From NCBI GenBank assembly GCA_964035545.1, contig OZ037765.1, forward strand, positions 22,142,495-22,206,494: a stretch of 64,000 nucleotides of DNA. The letters run 5' to 3'. This DNA comes from Bugula neritina (taxonomy: Eukaryota > Bryozoa > Gymnolaemata > Cheilostomatida > Bugulidae). Both the position numbers and the translations under genes were made by a program. Positions 11,944 through 53,529 of this stretch are shown here, piece after piece. The notes under the pieces were generated by a model. The model was not told the DNA's origin, made no database searches, and saw only the letters and a list, made by a program, of their open reading frames with translations. Positions within the stretch are counted from its first letter, which is position 1, and each line of letters opens with the position of its first letter.

Positions 11944-14578
11944 ATACTGTACATATACTATTAGCACTCTTGTGATTCTGGGGCGTTTGTTAATTCCACA
12001 GACTCAACAGCTCTTAAACATTAACAAAAGTAAACTTACTTTACTTGGCTTGAACTCTACTTATGCTTTTGAAATTAATAATAAAGTTACCTTTTTATTT
12101 TCTCTAATATTTACTAATTATCTAGCAATAATATACTATCGAATTACTAAATAATAAATATCTTTATATTAAACTTATTTAACTTGTAACTCTTGCTTTT
12201 TTCAGTTTGCTTGCTGCATAATTTTAAACCTAGCAAACTTGTAAGTTGACCTATGATTGACTAGGTGGCTATTAATTCTGCAGTCTTATACCCCTTACCC
12301 TGACTTCTATAACCTTGGGGGCTAAAACTCACGGCAAATAATGTTGATGATCTTAAATTAACAAATTTTGGCAGATTACTTTGCAGGAACAGAGCTTTTT
12401 CTGCTTTTATTTTTAACTTTTTGGTCTTTTTTCAAACTGCAACTATTTTATTTTCAAGCAAAGTATCTTTAATTACTGAAAACAGGGATCTAAATAACTT
12501 ACTCATCCTCTTACATAAGAGAAGGCAACTACGAAAGATCAAACTGATACATAATTGAAAAATGAACACACTTCTGTAACTGAGCTCTATCTACAGAAAG
12601 CTGATAATAAAGCTTCTTGAAAATTTTACTTGTGCTGGCAAAACTAAATAATAGTAGAACCATCTGTTGACGTGAAAATATTTTCGTAATAAACCGATCA
12701 ATGCAACAGTAACTATAGTTAAGAATAAGGGTTTGTTTGGAAAGTTTAATAAGTACTGCAAATGACTTTACAAATATTTATCCTTTGGCCTATGCAGTGA
12801 AGAAGTAACTAGAAAGGTAATAACTTTTAGAAGATGTCAACACTTTTATATATTACAGTTATACCCAAGCAACTACATAACATAGGTTAGTTTCAGATTT
12901 ACATGTATAACACACCTGTTCAGTTTCACAATGAAGCTGTATACTACACATAGTTTCTAAAATTTATATTTTTTTTTATCATGGATAGGCATATGCAGAC
13001 AATAGGCTTTAAAACTAACTATGGATCTTTTAATTTAAAAAAAAATCTATTGTTTATCCAGTGACTGGAAATAAAATGATTGTAATAGTTCATTTAGATA
13101 ACAGCTTTTAATGTGAAATGAACTGCTTTGTTAAGTAAAATAACTAAATTTTTAAGTTTAATAAGTTTTCAGCTAATTTTGTGTTTAAGGTTTTAAAAAA
13201 AATGCAATTTTTTCTTAGCATTTAAGTATTTTTAGCCACATTTCTTTGCTAAACTCGTGATGTAATAAGATTAATTGTTACTATAATGATGATAAATTAT
13301 AATTCCTTCAGTATAACAGTAAAGCCTATGCAAGTCAAACTGCTAAGACTGTTAAGCTTCCATTAAGGCTGAATCCATTACTTCCCATCCTATTATATAA
13401 TGTTTTAATACAGTATTTCCTGTGGGTTAATACTTGCTAGTACCAAAGACTGTAGGTGGTACCAGCATCAAATATGATTGGGTTCTGCATATGATTGTAA
13501 TCCAGTGAACATTTCATCCATTTGCATATCAACTCTTATTATAAAGTGGAACTTTACATAGGTTGTGGATGAAAATGGCACATTAAAAAGTTGGTGTAAA
13601 AAAGAAACCTCGAGTAATTAAGTAAAAACATACAGCCACTACCTGCTATTAATAGTTGGTCACTATTACATAAAGCTTCGCCTTTCTATCTTAATCTCTA
13701 GAAAAAAGAGTGTAAAAGGCATTAATTCCCAAATTAGTCAAACTAGTAAGTTTTAATCCCTCCAAAAATATGAATATTCATACTGTCATGTATAACTTCA
13801 GCAGTTGTATTGCCACCCTAGATTCTGAGTATCTTTTAAATAAATCTGATTATAGCAATAAAAATTGTTTTAAACTTTAATAAAGGAGCAGGTTTTGAAA
13901 ATCCTACTTTTAAAGACTTATTAACCGTTACGAATGTGGGCTATTCATTATTTGTTTAATTCACCTACACTTATATTGATTTGTCATGTAGTGACATACC
14001 ATATGGCATATCAATGTGAATATTTCATTTTATATAAAATACAAATTTAGTTAATCATTATTCATTATGTAGTTTGTGGCCACCTCTAATCAGTGTTGCT
14101 CTTGTTTGCAATAAATCAACTTCAATGCTATGTTTTATATACATACGTTGTGGCTATGCACAGTTAATATTACATATCTAAGTTGAATCCTACGATCTAC
14201 AACTAAACTTGCCGTATACGTGTACTTTATGATGCAAAATAATAGGACATTTCAAGCAATTCAGCCGGCCAGCCATTGGGCAGTAGCTAGGGGCGGTCAT
14301 TGTCGTTTCAAAAGGAAGTGCATTCATCAACAATTAATAATTTATATTATTTAAATTACATTTAAATTTAATTTGACAATATAAAATATTCTATCTTTAT
14401 AAAAATGTAAAATTAAAAATAATGTTAATAATTTTATTAAATATATAGTTGCTACTCCTTTACTGACCACATTGGTAGTTGACCTATAAATTCGACCAGC
14501 GGCAACGTCTAATAGTGCGTAATTTGGTTATGTCGTAAGGTTGCGAAACAAAATAACTCACATACTTCTGAAGGCGTG
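11944..14578. other. Intergenic region between TBC1D22 and the bZIP gene
   Basis: AT-rich, with no coding frame or repeat that I could identify. The last few hundred bases before 14579 should hold the distal promoter and 5' UTR of the bZIP locus. No core promoter element could be fixed. Confidence 0.45.
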
Positions 14579-17500
14579 ATGGAGTTTCTAACTTCAAATG
14601 GTCAGTCTGAAAGTCATGGTCAAGAATTCAACATGTTCTACTTCTCAGGTGGCAGTCCGATTTGCAACACAAGTTACGGTAAGTGTAGGTCACATTTAAT
14701 TTTATATTACGTAAAGTTATGTAACAACTATAGGTTTCTGTTCAGATTAGTGACTGTATCAGACGCCATTGCAATTTTCTTCGAGTGTTATTAAACTTTG
14801 GTTATATAACATTATAATACACATTCCAGTAATATATTGAATATTGAACCTGGTCTCGTTATGTAATGTGATGTAATAGTTATTAGACGTACTAATACTA
14901 TATAATACTAAGATGAGTGAGTACTTATTTTCTAACTTCTAGTCTATCTACTAGGTCTAGTAGCTCTGTCTCTAGTAACATTTGTGTTAGCCAAACGTAT
15001 AACACATTTTTTTATTTTACCAAGTCACTTGTGTATAGCGGTGCTGTGAGTATATATTTCATCAAATTAAATCAATTATAAGTTTCTTTTTTAAAAATTG
15101 AATCACTAAAGTATATCAGATTTAATGGAGCATAGCCAAGACTTTAATCAAGAGCAAACAGTTTGTGCAATAAATTTGCATACTAATTTGAGTTTCTTAC
15201 TGACAAGTAACAAAATTATGAATTAAAAGATAAAATATAGTACATGTGATATTTTAGTTCACTTTTGTATTAGTTGCTAATTTAAGAATGGGGTAAAAAT
15301 GAGGTTTTCTTGTTTTGAGGTACTGAGGCTTAGATTCATTTGGGTTTTCCAATCAAAACCTAATTTTTTTATTGTAAACGCTGATAACTTCTGGTGTTGC
15401 CTATATCCTATATGACTACTACTAGTAAAGTACTATTAGAAAATTAGTCCCTCTGCCTAACTTACTGTTTTAGTTTTACTAGATCTGATTGGGCCAGTTA
15501 GCTAGTAAAAGTACTTATAGGAGTGGAGTTTTGTCAAACCTTCCTGTTCCTGGCGTCAGAGCTGAGCTAATAGTTTAAAATTATAGCTTTTAATAACAAT
15601 CTTCGATAATTTACCGTTTATTTTAGCTGTACTGGGTGTTGTAGAATCACTGGTACTAAGGTCTTTTGTGATTAGTATTTAGGCCCCTGTGTGCTATAGT
15701 AATGAATAGAAGAATAAGCTATTTTCTTGTAACTTTAAGTACTTGTTGTCTTGGTAATTATAGTGGACACTAAGGACTTTGTGTTGATTTTCTATAGCTT
15801 AAAATAATATAAGCCAAGCTTTAAACAATGTTTATTGAAACTTAGTCTTATGGTGGTGATTTTTCCTGAATTTCTATGAATATTTAAAATAAACAACAAT
15901 ATCTAGCCATTTATGATCTACAAGAATGGAAATGCCTTGGGTCTGAGTCCATTACACTAAATAATTCGAAGTTGTTTAAACTTTCTGGCCATTTTAAGCA
16001 ACCAATTCATGATTGCTTTCAGTAATCGTTACTTTCTCTTGTGAGCCATTGAAAGCTACACTGCTCTGCTTATACAACCCAACTACATTACATTTCTGGA
16101 AAACTCAAAAGCTTTTAGCTGTAAAAATATTTGCTTTATGTAAAATAGCTTCTTCATCAGTTAAGCTTAGTTTCAAAACCAAATTATCTGGCAAAAGTTT
16201 AATATTTGTCTTCTCATAGTTATTTTATCAACTTGACTTGTGGAAGAGAAGGCAATTCCTATAAGTCTGTAATTCTTGCTTATTTATGCAGGAGAAAGTC
16301 AATCGAATGAGCGTGATTCCCACAGCGTTTACACAGCTTCCGCAGAACTGAATAAAAGCACGGATTATGGCCTTCCTTCGTTGACAGCGTTCAGTGCATT
16401 CAGCTTCCAAGATGACCCAAAACCGATTGACCAGACTCAGTTTTCATCAATGTTGGATGATCTCAACCAGAATGAGCCGGATCTTGATCAGAATGAGTCT
16501 GCTGCCCCTTATTACCCAGGCCCTAAAACACCATCACCCTTTTCAGAGTCATTGGATTCGACTTCATCTCAAAGTACTCCTGAGAGCTTGTCACAATCCG
16601 TTCTATATTTAGAGAATCAGCTTCAGCACGCTAAGAACCCATCTACTAATGTTCCAAGTACCACTTGCTCATATATGAACATGACTCCAAGTGGGTCTCT
16701 ATACTCACAGAGTACAACCTTAGGTCAAGCCTGGGCACAAACTTTTGCTCACACTTGGCCACAAGAACAGTCCCAAACCTGGACTCGCCAGCCTCAGACA
16801 CACAGCTACAGCTCTCCGCCAACTTATACTTCCGGCAACTCCTCAACTTGGTCAGCTCAGGGGGAGATCTGGCCTGCAGGCTTTCATGCAAACTCTTTCC
16901 AAAACTCATCTCAGGGAATACAATCACCATCTTGCCAAGACCTGGATTTATCAGGTAAGAGTTCTCTTGCTTAGTCATTCAAGGTTGTAGCTGACGGTTA
17001 TATGGCAAGGAATTTATTGAGCAACAAATATTTTACCCCTAATTCTAAGTTAAAAAAACTTTTTTTAACAATTTTCACACCAGTATTTTAATGTTGTACT
17101 AAACTAACCAAGTATTTCTTATGCCCATCTCTCGTATACATAGAGCTAGTTCTTTCTACACTAATTTGAAATAGCAGAGCCTGAAAACCATCTGCTGTAT
17201 GGCTACATTTACTGTAATATTACTGTTCCATGAAGTTATGGCCATCAACATCAAACAACTATAATACCCTTATAAGATGGCCACCAAGATAATCGTAGCA
17301 TAATAGTCGGCCATTATCTCTAACACAATGAAAATTATAGTGTCTAATAGTGCTTCTAACTGCAGGTAATACAATATTCTAGAGAACCATAATTTCCTTT
17401 AGCCACAAACTAATTATTAAAGTGACCCACGGAACTGCTAGTGATATAATTCAAGTGTGTTGCCCAGTCAAGGCATTCATTTAACAGATGTGGTTTTATG

Positions 17501-20136
17501 CTTCAAGTGGAAAAGCCACAACAAAGGCTTGTACAGCCAAACAACTAACTTAGGAGGCGACAAAATGTAGAAGCCTAGGTTTTTAAACGTGCAATCAGCA
17601 TCAAAGCTAGGTAGCTGATTACCATCTTCATAATAATTTCTCTTCTATTGCCAAGTTTCAACTGTGCATCTATTTATTACAGCCTGTAAAGTTTTCATAA
17701 AGAAATATTTTGCAGTTATAAAACCATAGCTTATTGTATGTTCGGCTGCGAATTTAATACATCATATTTCGCTGCAAAACTATGAAAGAGCTATATGTCT
17801 TTAGAGTTTAGGACAGAATGGTTGCAAAATACTCTGCCATTTATAGATAGCTAGTCTCAATTAAGATGAAGATAGAAATATTAAAGAAATGATGCTCCTT
17901 AGCTATACATGTTGCGCTGTGTGAATTAAATTACTCAACTCCATTGATCTGGCACAAAAGTGTCCTAGTACTGTTTGCCAGTGACTTACATCCGGGTGTG
18001 TTTAGCCCTATTCAGGTGTGGTTAGAAGACTTAGGGCTCCAGAACAAATTCACCCTTGAATTATCTGCTATATTTTAATGGATGGCATTTTTAAAAGTAT
18101 TACCCGTTGAGTTTCTGAGTGAAAATGGAAAACTACCCTCTTATTTTTTGTTGTTTCTCAGAGCCTATACCTTGTTTACAGGTACTCTTGGTCCCTTATA
18201 TTATCATCATGGCGCCCTCAATGACCTGCTTACATTATTGGTTATCTCAATACCCCAAAGGGCCCCAAAAACCACAAAGTGTTTATTACTCATGTTTGCA
18301 GACTCCAAATAATCTTTAAAAAAAGTATACAGTCAATGCCCGAGCATGTCCGCTAGTAATAGCAATTATTTATTTGCCTTTAGTGCATCATGTTTGGCAT
18401 CAGCAACTAGCTCCGTCAAAATTAAGCTGAGTGACTGTTTTATTCATTTTTTCATTTAAAGTTATTATAGAAGTCTGACATGCTAAGTGAACACATTCTT
18501 TCAAACCGATTTTCACAAATCTATTTTTACTGTATTTTTCAATTTTTCAACTTATTTCTAGGCAGCTGCCTTAATTTAATAGTTTTGAGTAAATTAGTCA
18601 GCTAGAATAGTGACGGAAAAACTCTAGTACTGAAGCTATAGTCAATAGCATATACATTATATGCAAATATAAATTATATGTACACACCCCCTACCTTGTG
18701 CTAATATCTTCCTTACTAGTTTTTAAGGCATTGACTGTAAAGTTATTTTTTAGTGATGCCAGCCAACCACTGCTTTTTGTTAAGGCCAATTCATATCTGC
18801 TTTTAGCATTGGATTAGTCAATTGATTTACAACAATTGTGGTTAGAGATTATTGACTCTGTTGTATTGTTTTTGTTAGCCTTTCTCTGGAGTAGCTTCAT
18901 TTCGCATTCAGAATTTTTGCATTACACAACATCCTATCAGCAGTGCTCAGTGGTTCATCTGGAATTATTCAGTTTAATAGTAGTAGGTAAAAAGCTCTGC
19001 CTCCATATGTTGTGACATAGGTAGAACTCGTTGACACTCTGGTGCTATAGTCATTCCTTAACAACTAGTAATCTCAACTTCTACATATCAGAGTATTATA
19101 CAGACAAGTCAAGAACAACTGGTGCTGAAATTCTTATATAAATAGTATAACTTAGTCAATCGCTACAAGATAATCTCGCAGTCATCCATTCCTACATTAC
19201 CTACTGATATCTGCAACTACTGAATATTCTGCAAGACTGTTTTCTACATTTGTTACTTGCCAGAAAAGAATAACTTCTAAAAGGAAGTTTGGTCGATGCT
19301 GGATCTCACCGTTTGAGTATTAAGTTGGGACAATAATCTCTTCATGGTGTCTTTTTGCCGCATTTAAATTATTCACTCTATTTATCCTTCAAGAGGCGTT
19401 TATTGCCAATATAGTATTACTTTCTGGGACTACTTTATAAACAGACGAATATTTAAATTATAATTACAATGGATCCGACTCAATTTATGTTGCCAATGCC
19501 TTCAATGATTCCTCAGTTTTTACCTACCATCCCTACCAGCACCTCTGCTGTCACTCCTGCCACACAGTTCAACACGCTGCCAATAGACATACTGGGAATG
19601 TGGGCTAATGGTGAGTTTATTTCAACAGTTTACTATTTTTCAAAATCCATCTCTTAAGTTGACAATTATTTTTCTATTAAAAAAAACATAATATCTTAAT
19701 TTCACCCAGTCGTCAAATTTTTAAAAAACTTGGTTGTTTTTGAAGAATTCTGATGATCAGTGGTGACCATATTCTCCAAATATCATACAAAAGTATAACT
19801 AGTTGAAACATCTCACTCTTTATAGGTACTAGCCCAACAGTTGCCAGAGCAATTGCTGCTGCTCAAAATCAAAAACGTCCTCGTAGTGAAAAGAAGCCCA
19901 TCCCTAAAGACCAAAAGGATGTGAAGTATTTTGAGCGAAGAAAAAGAAACAACCAAGCAGCTAAAAAGTCCCGTGATGCTCGTAAGGCTAGGGAAGATGA
20001 CATAGCTGTTAGAGCAGAGTTTTTAGAAAAAGAAAATGCTATATTGCGAGCTCAAGCAGCAACTTTAAGAGATGAGGCCGTATCTCTAAGACTTTTAATT
20101 CAAGAAAGGAGGCAGAGGAGTATTCAGAGGAAATAA
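14579..20136 (+). CDS. PAR-like bZIP transcription factor, long isoform using bZIP exon A
   Basis: Exons: 14579-14678, 16292-16954, 19826-20136. Joined length is 1074 nt (357 aa); each join is phase 1 with GT-AG borders. Exon 2 encodes a Ser/Pro/Gln/Trp-rich low-complexity stretch ([17 protein letters not shown]), probably a transactivation region. Exon 3 encodes a C-terminal bZIP: basic region [19 protein letters not shown], then a four-leucine heptad zipper starting FLEKENAIL. The NNxAAKxSRDARR signature with FLEKEN is that of the PAR/HLF-TEF-DBP, Pdp1 and CES-2 group, which bind TTAYGTAA-like sites as dimers in the nucleus (family knowledge). A canonical PAR box (Pro- and acid-rich) was not seen. 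Polyadenylation signals AATAAA are at 20170 and 20833. The assignment to bZIP is secure; the exact subfamily is less so. Confidence 0.85.
19469..19610 (+). CDS. Alternative first coding exon of the bZIP gene (short isoform N-terminus)
   Basis: An ATG in good context (ACAATGG) opens 47 codons of Pro/Met/Thr-rich sequence ([20 protein letters not shown]) ending LGMWAN and then a GTGAGT donor in phase 1. That is the same phase as exon 2 at 16954 and the acceptors at 19826 and 21167, so it can join either bZIP exon to give a protein of about 150 aa lacking the long Gln/Ser-rich region. A TATAAA lies at about 19436, some 30 bp upstream. If it were instead an internal exon, the CAG acceptor upstream would put it out of frame with exon 2. 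An independent promoter is therefore the simpler reading. Confidence 0.6.
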
Positions 20137-20169
20137 CCTTCCTAGCTGCGCTATTGTCTGTTTACAGCT

Positions 20170-20838
20170 AATAAAAATACTGATGACTGCTGCTCGTAAT
20201 AGCATTTAGCTGTCACTGTTGTCTATACAAGGATATTTATTTTTCATTGGTGGTGCAGTTAACTTCAACAGTATTTTCTTGGTTTTTATACATGGAAACA
20301 GTTATATGCAGTGCTACCTCCTATGAGATAACTAAATTATACAAAATCTGCTCTTATGGAGTCCATTATTTAAGTCAGAACACTGGTCACGTATACACAA
20401 CATTGAATTTGAATTCCTTAATTTTTAAAGTATTTTATGCATTTAAATCATACCATTTTGATATTTGTTCATACTCCCATTTTTTTCAATTTTACCAAAG
20501 GTATTCTATTGATGACCAGACCAGTACTGTCTCTCAAAGCTTGTATCTCAATTTGAATTTGTGAAGTTTTCTTAAACATTTGTACATAATTGTATGATAT
20601 TGTAGTTTTGAATGAAACTGTTTAGTGTGATTGTTAAAGACTCATGCTGACTATATTGTGGTTTTATCTCTAATAATGCTTATGTATGTTTTATTATTTA
20701 ATTTTATTCCCAATGTTATAAATTTTTTACACCTTTTAAGTTGTTGGTTCATGTATTAGCTGTTTAGCTATTTCTAATATCTATTTAACTTTGTTATAAT
20801 TTTAGCTACTTACACCCATAAAAATTTAAAAAAATAAA
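20170..20838 (+). terminator. Polyadenylation signals after bZIP exon A
   Basis: AATAAA at 20170-20175 and 20833-20838 lie between the stop of bZIP exon A and bZIP exon B. This supports exon A as a true terminal exon. The intervening sequence is 3' UTR or intron and shows no other coding feature. Confidence 0.5.
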
Positions 20839-21166
20839 TGTTCATTTTTTGAAATGCGGCCTTTCTAACTTTTTGTTCTACACAAAAAGAGGTAAACATC
20901 TAGATTCTAGCAGATGTATTGCTATATAACCCTTCCTGGCTTTCTTCATGCAATTGAGAAAGTGAAGCTAATGCAGCAAAATATTATATATTATTTTTTT
21001 AAAAAAACTCTTGTATACATTAATGTTTGGTGCACTATAGAGTTTTGATATACCAACAGCATCAGGGCTAAATTACAAAACAAATTAAAGGTTTTTTTTT
21101 CAATAAAACAACCACTTGTTTTGAATTGCGGTAGTAAAAGGTTATAATTAATATACTTTTCAACAG

Positions 21167-21483
21167 GTAATAGTCTATCTGCTGCCACCTCAGCAGCTAC
21201 CATCGAGCAAAATCAAAAGCGTACCAGAAGTGAGAAGAAGCCTGTCCCAGATGAAAAGAAAGATGAGAAATACCATGAGCGAAGAAAACGCAACAATGAA
21301 GCAGCTAAGAAGTCTAGAGATACCAAAAAATCTAAAGAAGAGGCGAATCAAACTAGGCTCGCTCAATTGGAAGCAGAAAACCAAATGCTAATGAGTGAAG
21401 CTTGTGTCTTGATTGAGAGACTCTCTACTCTTGAAGCTGAAATGCATCTTACTAGCAGTAAGCAAAATTACCAAGTTGTATAA
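21167..21483 (+). CDS. Second, alternative terminal bZIP exon (bZIP exon B) of the same locus
   Basis: A CAG acceptor at 21165-21166 opens a phase-1 exon of 104 full codons plus stop, structured like bZIP exon A 1.3 kb upstream: QNQKR-RSEKKP linker, KY-ERRKRNN basic region, zipper, stop. The basic region is ERRKRNNEAAKKSRDTKKS, and the zipper has leucines in four heptads (LAQLEAENQMLMSEACVLIERL). The zipper and tail differ strongly from exon A, while linker and basic region stay close. It has no start codon of its own in place and so must be spliced to 16954 (359 aa) or 19610 (152 aa) by skipping exon A. A candidate polyadenylation signal (AATAAA) is at 22007. Confidence 0.8.
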
Positions 21484-22006
21484 AATGCTGACACATCAGT
21501 AGCTAAATGCTGATACATCAGTAACTAATGACACATTGTGATAGAGTTCAGTCTAGGCACTTTTATTCTATGGCTAGATGCTATCCTATATCCCATCTCT
21601 GTTATAAGAGACATGTTATTACACTCATTTTAGTCCCACTCCTTCAAAGCACAAGTTTAATGCTCCAGATGATCAGTCAGTCAGACCTTAATTTAAAATT
21701 TACTGAATCCTCTCATTGTAACATATTTATTGACATTTTACCTTTCACAAAGTTTCTTGTTGTTTTTGACATAACTTTGCTCTTTAAAGGCCTTTTAGCA
21801 AGTTTTGCTGTCTAATTTGTACATTTATACTTACGAGTGAAACCTAAGTGATTGTGTATTCGAATGCTAATAAGTAGCAGTATAATGACCATTTACATGA
21901 AACCCTCAAAACTTTGATTAAACTGATACTGTATTAGTAGTTCTATGAACACATTTTCAGATCTACTATTTTTAAGTACAGATGATCAGACTAAATACAA
22001 ATCAAA

Positions 22007-22012
22007 AATAAA
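22007..22012 (+). terminator. Candidate polyadenylation signal after bZIP exon B
   Basis: AATAAA about 520 bp after the exon B stop; another lies at about 22224. Both are close to the convergent AGAP 3' end. Confidence 0.4.
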
Positions 22013-22175
22013 AGGAGCCAGTTATAACAGCTTTTTTCTCTTTCATGCACTTCCATCCAACTTCAATGACGATTCTAGCATATGCTTCAGGGTAATAAAC
22101 TGCATAGAAACTGTAATGCACGCCTCCATTACTACCAGCATCCACACAAAAACTTATAATTTATAGAAAATATGC

Positions 22176-22242
22176 TTTATTAACATTTAAACAACAGTTA
22201 ATACAGCTTATTATAGAAGTACAGAATAAAATGGGTTTTATT
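22176..22242 (-). terminator. Candidate polyadenylation signals of AGAP
   Basis: On the minus strand AATAAA occurs at 22237-22242 and 22176-22181, 370-440 bp beyond the AGAP stop. The 3' ends of AGAP and the bZIP gene therefore nearly meet or overlap tail to tail. Confidence 0.45.
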
Positions 22243-22613
22243 TTTTAAAACTTACTAAGGCCTATTTTCTTGTACACATGATGTAAAAGTCACAGCTTTT
22301 GATTGTCTAATTTTTTGTTGTGAGATTTTTAATTTATAAAAAGAATACAATGGCATTACAAGTGCAGACCTCTATTGAAAAGATAAGGTGATAAAAAACT
22401 CACATCAGTGTTTGATATTCGAAGACAATATCAATTAGGTTTCTCTGCTTACTATACAAATGGTGTTATATATATTATATACAAAATACTATTAAAACAT
22501 AATGACCACTTACAATGATGAACCAGAACAAAAATAAATAAAATATACTGTACAAACTCTGTTAGAGAACTGTGAGTAATAAAATTATGCTTTACAAACT
22601 AGGAAGATCATTG

Positions 22614-46140
<23,527 letters not shown>

Positions 46141-47620
46141 TGTATATTCAACTTCAATTTAGTAATCAAACACCAGAAGTTCATAGGATAAAATATTTTA
46201 CAAATACATTTTAGCAAAACATAATTCCTCAAAAACTGTAACAGATTATGAAGCGCTGCAAAACTTATACCCAAATTGTAATACAACACATACAGACACA
46301 ATGAAAACAGAGTCGTAGTAAAAATCAATTGTATCAACTATCGGAAGCACAATGAGCGCAATATTTTCCTTACTGTGGTAATTCGATAAAAGTTATAAAG
46401 CGTCAGTATTTATTAAAAATAGTAATTATTTAATAACAGAATTAAATATAAATTAATAATAAAAACAACTTAATATTTTTGTATCAATGGTCAAAAATAG
46501 TATTGGCGAAAAGAGAGAATAAAGCGTGTTGATTGGTGGTGAACTAAAATTTTATTTTGAGAGGAGATAACTCTGTTAAAAACTACAAACTAAATGTCTC
46601 AAATTTATGGTGAATACTTTATTGCCTGTTTCATGAAAATGTTTTTAATTGTTTCCCATAAAACTACATATTTTTTTATTTATTTTCAAATCATATCTCA
46701 TTCAAGTCTGAGAGTCCTATCACACAGCTTTATTTAATAACCGTTAGGCTACTATCAAAAGTTTGTGCGAAGCACAGATGTTTGAGTGATTAGCTTCTTG
46801 CTTGGCAGTCACAACCAATGAACTAAAAGTTATAGTTCAATGGTTACAATTTTCTCTAGCTTATACAGTTCAATGTTGAGTTTTCAAAAGAATTAAACAA
46901 AAAATGAGTATTATATACTAAGTTTTAAGCAAGAGACAAATTATCCTCATTATCATTCATGCATATTTTGATTTCACTTGTAAGATCTTAATTAGATTAA
47001 CTCTAAACTAAATCATGCTGAATTGCAGGAAATAAAGATGTTATATACTTCACATAGACACAGTTTATAAGTCATTTTAATCATTATATTTTATATATTA
47101 TACTGCTTACTATTTACCAAGTTTCATAGTATTGTATTGTAGAAAGTTTTGATGAACTAAAGTGTAACTATATCATTTTGTACATTTAAATATTATATGT
47201 AGTTGAAAAAAACAGTATTTAAAGTACATTTACTAAGTAATATATGTTTTAACAAAGGATATGAAATGCTTGTAGAAATTTTCTTGTTGCAAATTCATGA
47301 TTTTATTAGTTTACAAAATCTGTATTATTTTGTTATATGTATAAAATTTAAATAGCTGCAGGGAAAGGAATTGTTTCTTAATGAGAAAAAGCGTCTTCAC
47401 TGTAGCAAAGTTTTCCCATTCTAAAAATTATGAAGCACTGAGATGTTGTAATAGTATTTCATTTTAACTGACTTATTTCTTTGAAAAAGGAATATTTTAC
47501 AGAAATTGTCATGAATTACAGTGTCTATAAACAACATATTAAAATGTACTATAAAGTGATTATTTTAAACTAGTATGGTCACACAATGCTGTTGATTGTC
47601 TTAATTGTATATCCTGATCT
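46141..47620. other. AGAP promoter region and 3' flank of the membrane-protein gene
   Basis: It lies between two minus-strand genes. On the minus strand a CCAAT pentamer occurs near 46535, about 390 bp above the AGAP ATG, and could be a promoter element. A minus-strand AATAAA at 47302-47307 is a candidate 3' signal for the membrane-protein gene. No other gene is visible. Confidence 0.4.
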
Positions 47621-53453
<5,833 letters not shown>

Positions 53454-53529
53454 ATTGTTTCTCTGTAATAAGAAGAAAATGATTAGTAGCTGTTGCTACC
53501 AAAGTTATTCAACTAGCAGCTGACCATAC

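Noticed and set aside
15126-15225. [11 protein letters not shown] frame as another first exon of the bZIP gene
   Set aside because: It resembles the 14579 exon slightly (SHGQEFN), but no donor in the required phase 1 follows.
18082-18319. Overlapping 66-76 codon frames with hydrophobic runs in the bZIP intron
   Set aside because: No motif, two competing frames and no matching splice phase. It may be old transposon debris but cannot be shown.
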